From Neolewinella xylanilytica (GTDB taxonomy: Bacteria; Bacteroidota; Bacteroidia; Chitinophagales; Saprospiraceae), in assembly GCF_002934605.1 (NCBI RefSeq), contig NZ_PTJC01000005.1, positions 1,674,001 through 1,738,000 of the forward strand: a stretch of DNA of 64,000 bases. The letters are read 5' to 3'. Below are positions 15,546 to 23,140 of the stretch, piece by piece (the stretch's first letter is position 1; every line of letters starts with the position of its first letter). A model generated the notes under the pieces. The model searched no databases. It was not told the DNA's origin and saw only the letters and a list, made by a program, of their open reading frames with translations. The translations under genes were made by a program, and so were the position numbers.

Positions 15546-16649
15546 TCAACCCACCGCCTTCTCGAAACTAACCCGCTGCTGCACCCAGAACATGATCCGG
15601 TCGAGCAGGAAGCCGACCAGTCCGATGACGAACATGGCGACGATGATCTTGGCGTTGCTGTCCGAGCCGCCGTTCTGGAATTCCTCCCATACGAAAGAAC
15701 CGAGGCCCGGGCTCTGCGCCAGTAGCTCGATGGCGATGAGGACCATCCAGGCCACGGATACCGTAATGCGCATACCGGTGAAGATGACCGGAATGGCGGA
15801 GGGCAGGATCACCTTGAAGATCTTCTTCCCGATACCCAGGTTCAGGACGCGGGCCACGTTCAGGTAGTCCTTGTTGACTGAAGAGACGCCAAGGCTCGTA
15901 TTGACCAGGGTAGCCCACATCGAGCAGAGCCCTACGCTGATGCAGGAGATGAGAAAGGAGGTGTCGGAATCGCTACCCAGGGTCAGGGTCTTGACGATCA
16001 TGAATACGAGCAGTAACCACACGACCGGGGAGACGGGTTTGAAGACCTGGATCATCCAGTTGAAGGCGATCCGCAGGGTATCGTTCAGGCCGATGACGAT
16101 GCCGATCGGAACGGCGATGAGCAGGGAGATCAGAAAGCCCACCGCCACGGTCTTCAGGCTGGTACCGATCTGATCCACGAAGGAAGGGCGGCCGGTGTAG
16201 ACGATCGGATCCAGGCCCTGTTCTTCCCGTACCGCGTTGAGTTCGGCGGTTTCGGCGCCGAATTCCGCTTTTTTGGAGCTAATCGCGCGGTGGTCGGCCA
16301 GGAGTAATCCCGCGGCGTGGACCACCTCGCTGGGGAATGGCAGGGTGTTCGGTTTGCAGCTTACCGCACCGCTGGCGATACAGGCTTCCATTTCTGCGCC
16401 GGCTTCCGGTCCCTGTTCCTGCACCGTCCGTTCGATGCGGGCAGCGGCCTCCACCCCGTAGAGGTAGCTTGCGCTGAGTTGCCACAGGAGGAGGAAAACA
16501 GCCATGGATGCCAGGGAAATGCCGAGGGTGCGCACTACGCCCGGGAACCGACTCCGGACCTTACTGCGGGCCGGGAGGTAGCGACCTAGTCCGGCCAGGG
16601 ATGCTTTCGGGGCGGAGGCTACGGGAGCGTCGAAGGGGGGTTGTCCCAT
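15546..16649 (-). CDS. nrtB: Nitrate ABC transporter permease (NrtB-like) with large loop insertion
   Basis: A 367-residue permease of the NrtB/SsuC group (usual length about 260-320). TM1 is at about 40-62 (LGISLASMAVFLLLWQL). It is followed by about 100 mostly polar residues (GVEAAARIERTVQEQGPEAG through GRPSFVDQI), then the binding-protein-dependent transport domain with several TM segments (VAVGFLISLLIAVPIGIVIG; SVAWMVLIAIELLAQSPGLG, the EAA-like loop). The polar insertion between TM1 and the core probably lies outside the membrane and contains two cysteines (ACIASGAVSCK). It follows nrtA by 56 bases and provides the channel for nitrate uptake. Confidence 0.88.
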   Translation of the reverse strand: MGQPPFDAPVASAPKASLAGLGRYLPARSKVRSRFPGVVRTLGISLASMAVFLLLWQLSASYLYGVEAAARIERTVQEQGPEAGAEMEACIASGAVSCKPNTLPFPSEVVHAAGLLLADHRAISSKKAEFGAETAELNAVREEQGLDPIVYTGRPSFVDQIGTSLKTVAVGFLISLLIAVPIGIVIGLNDTLRIAFNWMIQVFKPVSPVVWLLLVFMIVKTLTLGSDSDTSFLISCISVGLCSMWATLVNTSLGVSSVNKDYLNVARVLNLGIGKKIFKVILPSAIPVIFTGMRITVSVAWMVLIAIELLAQSPGLGSFVWEEFQNGGSDSNAKIIVAMFVIGLVGFLLDRIMFWVQQRVSFEKAVG

Positions 16650-16705
16650 GGTAAGTTGTCTTTGGTAGTTTCGGATGCCGCAGATCGCGGTAAGGGGGTG
16701 AAGAA

Positions 16706-18073
16706 TTACTGGTCTTTATTGCCGATGGCGAAGCTGGAGAGGTAGCCGATCGGGTCCTTGCCGTCGTAGGTGTTGCCGTCGATGAAGGCATCGGTGGCGG
16801 GCTTGTAGCCGTCGGTATCCGGGATCTCCGTGGCGGGGATGTGGCCTTCGGTCACGAGTTCTTCCGCCGCTTGCCGCCAGATATCGGGACGGTAGATTTC
16901 CTTAATGGTGCCGTGGTACCAATCGGCCGGCTTGGCTTCCGGGATCTGCCCCCAGCGCCGCATTTGGGTGAGAAACCAGATGCCGTCGGAGTAAAAGGGA
17001 TAGGTGGCATCGTGGCGGTAAAAGACGTTGAAGTCGGGCATGGAGCGCTTGTCGCCCTTCTCGTACTCGAAGGTGCCGGTCATGGAGTTAGCGAGCACGA
17101 TGGAGTCGGCACCGACGTAATCGGAGCGGGAAAGAATGCTTACCGCCTGGGTGCGGTTAGCGGGGTCGTCGAGCCAGCGGCCGGCGCGGATCAGGGCCTT
17201 GGTGATGGCCTTCGTGGTATTAGGGTACTTGGTGGCGAAATCGGCCCGCATCGCGAATACTTTTTCGGGGTTGTTCTGCCAGATGTCGTAGTTCGTGACT
17301 ACGGGCACGCCGATCCCCTTGAATACGGCTTGCTGGTTCCAGGGCTCGCCCACGCAGTAGCCGTAGATCGTTCCGGCTTCCAGGGTGGCGGGCATCTGGG
17401 GCGGGGGGGTGACGGAGAGCAGCACGTCGGCGTCTACCTGCCCCTGGATGTTGTCGGCGGTGTAGAAGCCCGGGTGGAGGCCGGCCGCCGCCAGCCAGTA
17501 GCGGAGCTCGTAATTGTGGGTGGAGACCGGGAAGACCATCCCCATCTTGAAGGGGTTCCCGGCGTTGCGGTATTCCTCGACCACCGGCACGAGGGCGTCC
17601 GCCGCGATCGGGTGGACGGGCTTGCCGCTGTCGTCCATATCGAGGTGGGGCTTCATTTTGTCCCAGACATCGTTCGAGACCGTGATGCCGTTGCCGTTCA
17701 GGTCCATGGAGAAGGGGGTGATGAGCTGCGCCTGCCGCCCGAAGCCCGCTCCCGCCGCGATGGGTTGGCCGGCGAGCATATGCGCCCCGTCGAGCTGGCC
17801 GTCGATCACCCGGTCGAGGATATTCTTCCAGTTGGACTGGGCTTCTACGGTCACGAACAGGCCCTCGTCGCGGAAGTAGCCCATTTCCTTGGCAATCGCC
17901 AGGGGTGCCATGTCCGTCAGTTTGATAAAGCCGAAGGTTAACTGGGGTTTTTCAATGGCCGCCAGTTTGCTGGCCCGGGGATTCGCTTCCGCGGAGCCGG
18001 TCTGGGCGTTGCTTTCGCCGCAGGAGTGGAGGAGGTAGGAGCAAGCCAGTAGGAGTAGGAATACATGCTTCAT
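16706..18073 (-). CDS. nrtA: Nitrate-binding lipoprotein (NrtA-like ABC transporter substrate-binding protein)
   Basis: A 455-residue protein with a lipoprotein signal ([19 protein letters not shown]18 is the likely lipidated cysteine). The mature part carries NrtA-type signatures: [40 protein letters not shown] and [16 protein letters not shown]. In NrtA these segments surround the nitrate site. Length agrees with cyanobacterial NrtA (about 445). It is the second gene of the minus-strand operon, 58 bases after the porin and 56 bases before the permease. Specificity for nitrate over nitrite, cyanate or sulfonate is inferred from context and the GFIKLTD motif. Confidence 0.9.
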   Translation of the reverse strand: MKHVFLLLLACSYLLHSCGESNAQTGSAEANPRASKLAAIEKPQLTFGFIKLTDMAPLAIAKEMGYFRDEGLFVTVEAQSNWKNILDRVIDGQLDGAHMLAGQPIAAGAGFGRQAQLITPFSMDLNGNGITVSNDVWDKMKPHLDMDDSGKPVHPIAADALVPVVEEYRNAGNPFKMGMVFPVSTHNYELRYWLAAAGLHPGFYTADNIQGQVDADVLLSVTPPPQMPATLEAGTIYGYCVGEPWNQQAVFKGIGVPVVTNYDIWQNNPEKVFAMRADFATKYPNTTKAITKALIRAGRWLDDPANRTQAVSILSRSDYVGADSIVLANSMTGTFEYEKGDKRSMPDFNVFYRHDATYPFYSDGIWFLTQMRRWGQIPEAKPADWYHGTIKEIYRPDIWRQAAEELVTEGHIPATEIPDTDGYKPATDAFIDGNTYDGKDPIGYLSSFAIGNKDQ

Positions 18074-18131
18074 GACGGGAGATTTTTAAGGGAGGCTGGT
18101 TGGGAATCCGGGCGGGCGGTGGCCCGGGGAT

Positions 18132-19412
18132 TTATTTCTTCTTGTTTTCCGTTTTCAGCAGGCTGGGCTGAAAAGTGATCATGGTCCAGGCCCAGTTATT
18201 GGACTGGCGGTTGCCGGGGCGCAGGGTGGTCAGCGTTTCCGTGCCGAGGAGGTGGGAGTAGCCGACGTGCAGGGTGACGGCGTCGGCGAGCTTGCGCACG
18301 TACACCAGGTCGAGCTCCGTGCCCAGGGAAGCGCTCAGCTTGTCACCGCTGTCGTCCAGTTGTTCGGAGGCCGTTAGAAAGTGGTGACCGTGGGCGAGCA
18401 GGGCGGCCTTGCCCACTTTCCACTTCGTTTTCAGGTAGAGGTCCGTTACGCCGACCGTACCGTTGGCCGGTCCGACGAAGAAGTAGTCCATAAAGCCGTT
18501 AAAGGCGTGATTCGTACCGTAGGAGGGGTCGAACCAGGTCACGTCGGCGGATTCGTCGGTATCGTCCTTGCCCGAGATGTACTCGAAGCCCAGCGTCAGG
18601 GGAGTAGCCTTGGTGGGATAGGTGGCGTTGATGCCGCCGAGGAGCGCACCCACCGTGTTCCCGCCGAGGCGGCCGGTCTGGGCGTAGAGGTCGCCGGAGA
18701 GGGTCACCTTACCCACTTGGTACGTGAAGTAGGTGCCCAGCGTCTGCCGGTTCGAGACGGTAGAGTCGGCATTCTGTAGCGTCTCGTTCATCGCCAGTAG
18801 CGAGAGCGTGCCCTTTTCCTCGGCGAAGGTGCGGTTGAACCAGGCGTACTGCAGGCTTTTGTAATTGCCGCTGACGGAGTAGAAGTTGGCGCCGGGGCGC
18901 TGGAGCAAAGCCGGCTCGGGAATATCGTCATCGGAATTAAAGGCGAAACCCAGGTGCAGGCGGTTCACTTTCTTTTCCCCTTCGAACTGGAAGAGGAGGG
19001 CATCGTGCCGCCGTCCCTGCTGCGCCCATTCCAGTGCGCCGAGGATGCGCTCGTTGTCGTAGCTGATGATCTGGCGGCCCGCTTTCACGGAGAAGCCGGG
19101 CGTGAAGCGGTACTGGCCCCAGGCTTCGCTGAGGAAGGTGTTGCCGCCTTCGTTCTTGAAGATCTGCGGCACCTCGCCCCAGAGGCGAACGTCCTGCAGC
19201 GCCAGGCGGAAGGTGTACTTTTCTTCGGCGTAGTCCAGGTAGAGGCGGCTGCGCTGCTCCACGAAGAAAGCGGGGTCGAAACCGGAGGAGCTCGGCGTCT
19301 TGAAACCGTTGCGGAATTCGGCGCGCGGCCGTACTTCGGCGCTGAGCTCGAACTGGGCGGAGAGCCCGGCGCCCAGCGAGAGGAAGAGAAGAAGGAAGGC
19401 GATCTTTTTCAT
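18132..19412 (-). CDS. Alginate-export-type outer-membrane porin, probable nitrate porin
   Basis: Start placed at the ATG at 19412 (MKKIAFLLLFLSLGAGLSAQ, a good signal peptide); an upstream ATG at 19472 would put 20 odd residues before it and lie inside the promoter region. The 426-residue protein has the features of the alginate_exp/porin family: ELSAEVRPRAEFRNG at the start, AWGQYRFTPGFSVKAGRQII and strands with aromatic girdles throughout. Members are 18-stranded outer-membrane channels. As first gene of the nrt operon it probably lets nitrate or nitrite through the outer membrane. This role is inferred from position. Confidence 0.75.
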   Translation of the reverse strand: MKKIAFLLLFLSLGAGLSAQFELSAEVRPRAEFRNGFKTPSSSGFDPAFFVEQRSRLYLDYAEEKYTFRLALQDVRLWGEVPQIFKNEGGNTFLSEAWGQYRFTPGFSVKAGRQIISYDNERILGALEWAQQGRRHDALLFQFEGEKKVNRLHLGFAFNSDDDIPEPALLQRPGANFYSVSGNYKSLQYAWFNRTFAEEKGTLSLLAMNETLQNADSTVSNRQTLGTYFTYQVGKVTLSGDLYAQTGRLGGNTVGALLGGINATYPTKATPLTLGFEYISGKDDTDESADVTWFDPSYGTNHAFNGFMDYFFVGPANGTVGVTDLYLKTKWKVGKAALLAHGHHFLTASEQLDDSGDKLSASLGTELDLVYVRKLADAVTLHVGYSHLLGTETLTTLRPGNRQSNNWAWTMITFQPSLLKTENKKK

Positions 19413-19469
19413 AGCTTGTAATGACTTAGCGAGTGGGTATGCCGTCGGACGTCCGAATGCCCGATGAAA

Positions 19470-19477
19470 CAAATCTA
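19470..19477 (-). promoter_or_regulatory. Predicted -7 box of the porin-nrt operon (TAGATTTG)
   Basis: On the minus strand TAGATTTG fits TAnnTTTG and joins the TACGTA at 19476-19481 to give TACGTAGATTTG, identical to the nirB promoter element. No TTG lies at the usual -33 distance; a TACGTA (19495-19500) lies 17 bases upstream instead, which would suit activator dependence. Confidence 0.55.
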
Positions 19478-19586
19478 CGTAGTGGAAATCAAACTACGTA
19501 ATTAAATACGTACTTATCTAAGTAATTTTTTCATTGCCCCGCCGAATTACGTATGTTTGTAGCGTCCTAAATGGCCCAATTACGTA
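19476..19586. promoter_or_regulatory. Five TACGTA palindromes in the nrt/nas divergent promoter region (candidate operator)
   Basis: TACGTA at 19476-19481, 19495-19500, 19507-19512, 19548-19553 and 19581-19586, all within the 191-base intergenic region between the porin and the nitrate reductase. The first overlaps the minus-strand -7 box and the fourth overlaps the plus-strand -7 box. The region is AT-rich against its neighbours. Confidence 0.65.
19552..19559 (+). promoter_or_regulatory. Predicted -7 box of the nitrate reductase operon (TATGTTTG)
   Basis: TATGTTTG fits TAnnTTTG and overlaps TACGTA 19548-19553, giving TACGTATGTTTG. The ATG is 44 bases further on. No well-placed TTG is present upstream; a T-run at 19526-19531 is near the -33 position. 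Confidence 0.55.
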
Positions 19587-19603
19587 GTTAATAACCCCGC
19601 CCT

Positions 19604-22600
19604 ATGGCACTGAACCAAGTGAAAACAACCTGTTCGTACTGTGGCGTAGGCTGTGGTATCATCGCTACGCGGGACGGACAGGACCGCCTCACCGTCGAGG
19701 GGGACCCCGATCATCCCGCCAATCGGGGCCAGCTCTGCTCGAAGGGCCGTAACCTGAACTACGTAGTTCAGGATCGGTCCGACCGCCTGCTGTATCCCCA
19801 AGCGCGGCTCCACCGTCATCACCCCCTGCAGCGGGTCAGTTGGGACCAGGCCCTGGATCGCGCCGCCGCCGTGTTCCGTAGCATCATGGAGGAGCACGGT
19901 CCCGACAGCGTAGCCTTTTATATATCCGGACAGTGCCTCACCGAGGAGTACTACCTGGTGAATAAGCTCACCAAGGGCTACCTGGGCACCAACAACATTG
20001 ATACCAACTCCCGCCTCTGCATGAGCTCCACCGTGGTGGCCTACACGAAGGCGCTGGGAGAGGACGTCGTGCCGGGCACCTACGAGGACATCGACCATAC
20101 CGACTGCCTCTTCGTAGCCGGCGCCAACCCCGCCTGGTGCCACCCCATCATCTGGCGCCGGGTCGAGGCCCGCAAAGCCGCCCACCCCTCCATGAAGATC
20201 ATCGTGGTCGACCCGCGACGCACCGATACCTGCGCCCTGGCCGACCTCCACCTGCAGATCAACCCGGGTACCGACGTGCTGCTCTACCACGCCATCGCGC
20301 GCCGCCTCTACGATACCGACCGACTGGACCTCGGCTTCATCCGCGATCACACGGAAGCGGACGAGAACTATCTCCGCATCCTGAAATCCTTGCACCTGCG
20401 CTCCGCCGCAAAAACCTGCGGCGTCAGCCTGGACGACATCAAGACCGCCGCCAACTACATCGGTGACGCCCGCGCCTTTATGTCCATGTGGGCGATGGGC
20501 CTCAACCAGAGCCGCGTGGGCGTGGAAAAGAACGGTGCCCTCATCAACCTGCACCTCCTCACCGGCCAGATCGGCAAGCCAGGGTCCGGCCCCTTCAGCC
20601 TCACCGGTCAGCCCAACGCGATGGGCGGGCGGGAAGTGGGGGGCATGGCGAGTCTGCTGGCGGCCCACCGCGTGCTCGCCAATAAGTCGGATCGGGAAGA
20701 GGTAGCCCGCTTTTGGGGGGTGGACCGCATCCCCGCCGAACCCGGGCTTACCGCTACCCAGATGTTCGATGCCCTCGAGAGTGGAAAGCTAAAGGCCATC
20801 TGGATCATCTGCACCAACCCCTCCGTAAGTCTCCCGAATGCCAACCACGCCGATTCCGCCCTGCGCAAGGCCAAGTTCGTGGTGGTGCAGGACATCAGCC
20901 ACCGCAGCGATACGGCCGACTACGCCGACCTGCTGCTGCCCGCCGCCGGCTGGCTAGAAAAGACGGGCACGATGACGAACTCCGACCGCCGGGTCAGCTA
21001 CCTTCAGCCTTTGGTGCCGCCCCCCGGCGAAGCCCGCCCCGACGCCGATATCATCTGCGATTTTGCCCGCCGCATGGGCTACTCCGGCTTCGACTACCGC
21101 GACGTCAGCGAGGTGTACGACGAGTACGTGCGCATGACCGCCGGTACCCACATCGACGTCAGCGGCCTGAGCCACGACCGCCTCCGCCGGGAGGGTACCT
21201 TTCAGTGGCCGGTGCCTTCACCCGTGCACCCCGGCACGCCGCGGCTGTTTACCGATCACCGCTTTTATACGCCGTCCGGCCGCGCCCGCTTCCTGTCTAC
21301 CATCTCCCACAACGAGAAGCCCCCGGTAGCCCCGCCCGACCGCCCGTACATTCTCACCACCGGGCGCATCCGGGACCAGTGGCACACCATGACCCGTACC
21401 GGCAAGGTGGCCCGGCTGCGCCGCCACATGGACGTGCCCTGCCTGGACATCCACCCGCTGGACGCCGCGGCGGAAAAACTGGAGGACAACCAACTTGCGG
21501 TGGTGCACGCCGGCAACGGGGAGGTACGGGTACGCATCCGCTACCAGACCACGCTGAAACGCGGGGTGGTCTTCCTGCCGATGCACTGGGGCAAGACCCT
21601 CGGCTCCTCCCTGACCCGCGCGAACAACCTGACCGACGATACCCTCGACCCGTACAGCAAGCAGCCCAACTTCAAATTCGGCTTCGTCGGGGTGAAGGCC
21701 TACGTCAAGGCACGGGAGGACATCCTCGTCATCGGGGCCGGCGCGGCGGCCTACCGCTTTATCGCCAGCTACCGCGAGCACAATACGCGCGACCGCATCA
21801 CGGTCTTCTCCCGCGAGAAAAACGCCTTCTACAACCGGGTCCTCCTGCCCGAATACGTCACCGAGCACCTGAGTTGGGAGCAACTCGAGAAGATCCGCGA
21901 ACGGGAGCGGCAACGGCTGGACTTCGATCTCCAGCTGGAAACCTCCATCGAGCGGATCGACCGCGAGCACCGGGTGGTGTACACCGCCGCCGGCGACGCC
22001 TTTACCTACGACCGGTTGATCATCGCTACCGGTAGCCGCCCCTTCGTGCCCCGCGACGTTCCCCTGCAACTGCCGGGGGTATTTACCATGCGCCGGCGTG
22101 AGGACGCGGACCGGCTCAGCCATTACCTGCGCATACCCGAGCGGCCGCGCGACGCACACGTGCTCATTGTCGGCGGCGGGTTGCTGGGGCTGGAACTGGC
22201 GGCCAGCATGCAGGACATCGGCGTACGCATTACCCTCGTCCAGCGCAGCAACCGCCTCATGGAGCGGCAACTGGACGCCACGGCCAGCCAGCTGCTGGCG
22301 GAGGACGTCGGCGAGCGGGGCATCCAAACGTACTTCCGCAACGAGGTGGACACCATCTTCCCGGTGGGGGCGGGGGAGGGCGCCGGAGCGCGGGAAGCGA
22401 TGCGGGTAACTTTCAAGAGTGGTATTTCCCTGGTATGCAACGCGGTCGTCTACGCCATCGGCACGCGGCCTAACCTGGAGGTAGCGCGGACCGCCGGACT
22501 GAAGTGTACGGGAGGCATCGTGGTAGATGACCGCCTGACGACCAGCGATGCGCACGTGCACGCGATCGGGGAGGTGGCCGAATGGCGGGGTAAACGCTTC

Positions 22601-23140
22601 GGCATCACCGCCGCGGCCGAGCAGCAGGCGGACGTCCTGGCGGCTTACCTTTCCGGCGACCTCAGCGCCGTCTACGAAGGATCCGTGCCGATGAATATCC
22701 TCAAGTTCCGCGACCTGGACCTGTGCAGCCTGGGGGAGGTAAGCGTACCCTCCGGCGCTCCGGGCTACGAGGAGGTGGTGTTCCGTGATCTGAGTCGGCG
22801 CTACTACAAGAAATGCGTGATCTACCAGGACCGGCTGGTCGGCGCCGTGCTGATCGGCGACAAGCACGAATTCGCGGAGTACCGGGCGTTGATCGAGGAC
22901 CGCATCGAGTTGGGGGACCGGCGAGAGGAGCTGCTGCGGTCGGCGGGGAGTAAGGAACCCGTCTTAGGTCGGGTGGTCTGCAGCTGCAACAACGTTGGCG
23001 AAGGCAACCTGATCAAGGCCGTGACCGAGGGGTGCCACGGATTCAACGAACTGGTGACCCGGACGGGGGCCGGTTTGGGCTGCGGCAGCTGTAAGCCGGA
23101 AGTGAAATCGATTTTGGACCACCAACTCGCCAGTGTATGA
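19604..23140 (+). CDS. nasA: Assimilatory nitrate reductase fused to FAD/NAD(P)H reductase and BFD [2Fe-2S] domains
   Basis: A 1178-residue fusion. Residues 1 to about 700 are a NarB/NasA-type molybdopterin nitrate reductase: the N-terminal [4Fe-4S] site has C10, C13, C17 and C45, and C139 (NSRLCMSST) is the expected Mo ligand. From about 705 comes an FAD-binding reductase (ILVIGAGAAAYRF) with a second nucleotide fold at about 853 (VLIVGGGLLGLELA), like the NasB/NirB reductase module. The C-terminus is a BFD-type [2Fe-2S] domain with C1126, C1128, C1160 and C1163. One polypeptide could thus pass electrons from NAD(P)H to nitrate in the cytoplasm (inference). The 4-base ATGA overlap with the next gene implies coupled translation. 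It is divergent from the porin-nrt operon. Confidence 0.93.
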   Translation: MALNQVKTTCSYCGVGCGIIATRDGQDRLTVEGDPDHPANRGQLCSKGRNLNYVVQDRSDRLLYPQARLHRHHPLQRVSWDQALDRAAAVFRSIMEEHGPDSVAFYISGQCLTEEYYLVNKLTKGYLGTNNIDTNSRLCMSSTVVAYTKALGEDVVPGTYEDIDHTDCLFVAGANPAWCHPIIWRRVEARKAAHPSMKIIVVDPRRTDTCALADLHLQINPGTDVLLYHAIARRLYDTDRLDLGFIRDHTEADENYLRILKSLHLRSAAKTCGVSLDDIKTAANYIGDARAFMSMWAMGLNQSRVGVEKNGALINLHLLTGQIGKPGSGPFSLTGQPNAMGGREVGGMASLLAAHRVLANKSDREEVARFWGVDRIPAEPGLTATQMFDALESGKLKAIWIICTNPSVSLPNANHADSALRKAKFVVVQDISHRSDTADYADLLLPAAGWLEKTGTMTNSDRRVSYLQPLVPPPGEARPDADIICDFARRMGYSGFDYRDVSEVYDEYVRMTAGTHIDVSGLSHDRLRREGTFQWPVPSPVHPGTPRLFTDHRFYTPSGRARFLSTISHNEKPPVAPPDRPYILTTGRIRDQWHTMTRTGKVARLRRHMDVPCLDIHPLDAAAEKLEDNQLAVVHAGNGEVRVRIRYQTTLKRGVVFLPMHWGKTLGSSLTRANNLTDDTLDPYSKQPNFKFGFVGVKAYVKAREDILVIGAGAAAYRFIASYREHNTRDRITVFSREKNAFYNRVLLPEYVTEHLSWEQLEKIRERERQRLDFDLQLETSIERIDREHRVVYTAAGDAFTYDRLIIATGSRPFVPRDVPLQLPGVFTMRRREDADRLSHYLRIPERPRDAHVLIVGGGLLGLELAASMQDIGVRITLVQRSNRLMERQLDATASQLLAEDVGERGIQTYFRNEVDTIFPVGAGEGAGAREAMRVTFKSGISLVCNAVVYAIGTRPNLEVARTAGLKCTGGIVVDDRLTTSDAHVHAIGEVAEWRGKRFGITAAAEQQADVLAAYLSGDLSAVYEGSVPMNILKFRDLDLCSLGEVSVPSGAPGYEEVVFRDLSRRYYKKCVIYQDRLVGAVLIGDKHEFAEYRALIEDRIELGDRREELLRSAGSKEPVLGRVVCSCNNVGEGNLIKAVTEGCHGFNELVTRTGAGLGCGSCKPEVKSILDHQLASV
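19753..19772. other. Perfect 20-base palindrome with central TACGTA inside nasA
   Basis: CCTGAACTACGTAGTTCAGG is self-complementary over all 20 bases and is centred on TACGTA (19760-19765), about 160 bases inside the coding sequence (codons for LNYVVQ). It could be an intragenic operator site or coincidence. Confidence 0.4.
22379..22394 (+). repeat. Dispersed 16-base element GGCGCCGGAGCGCGGG (exact), inside nasA
   Basis: In frame within the FAD-reductase part of the nitrate reductase fusion, encoding GAGAR in a loop-like stretch (VGAGEGAGAREAMRV). This is the same peptide as the copy in narX. Confidence 0.6.

Noticed and set aside
21218-22867. 549-codon minus-strand frame opposite nasA
   Set aside because: Shadow frame within a gene with complete catalytic motifs on the plus strand.
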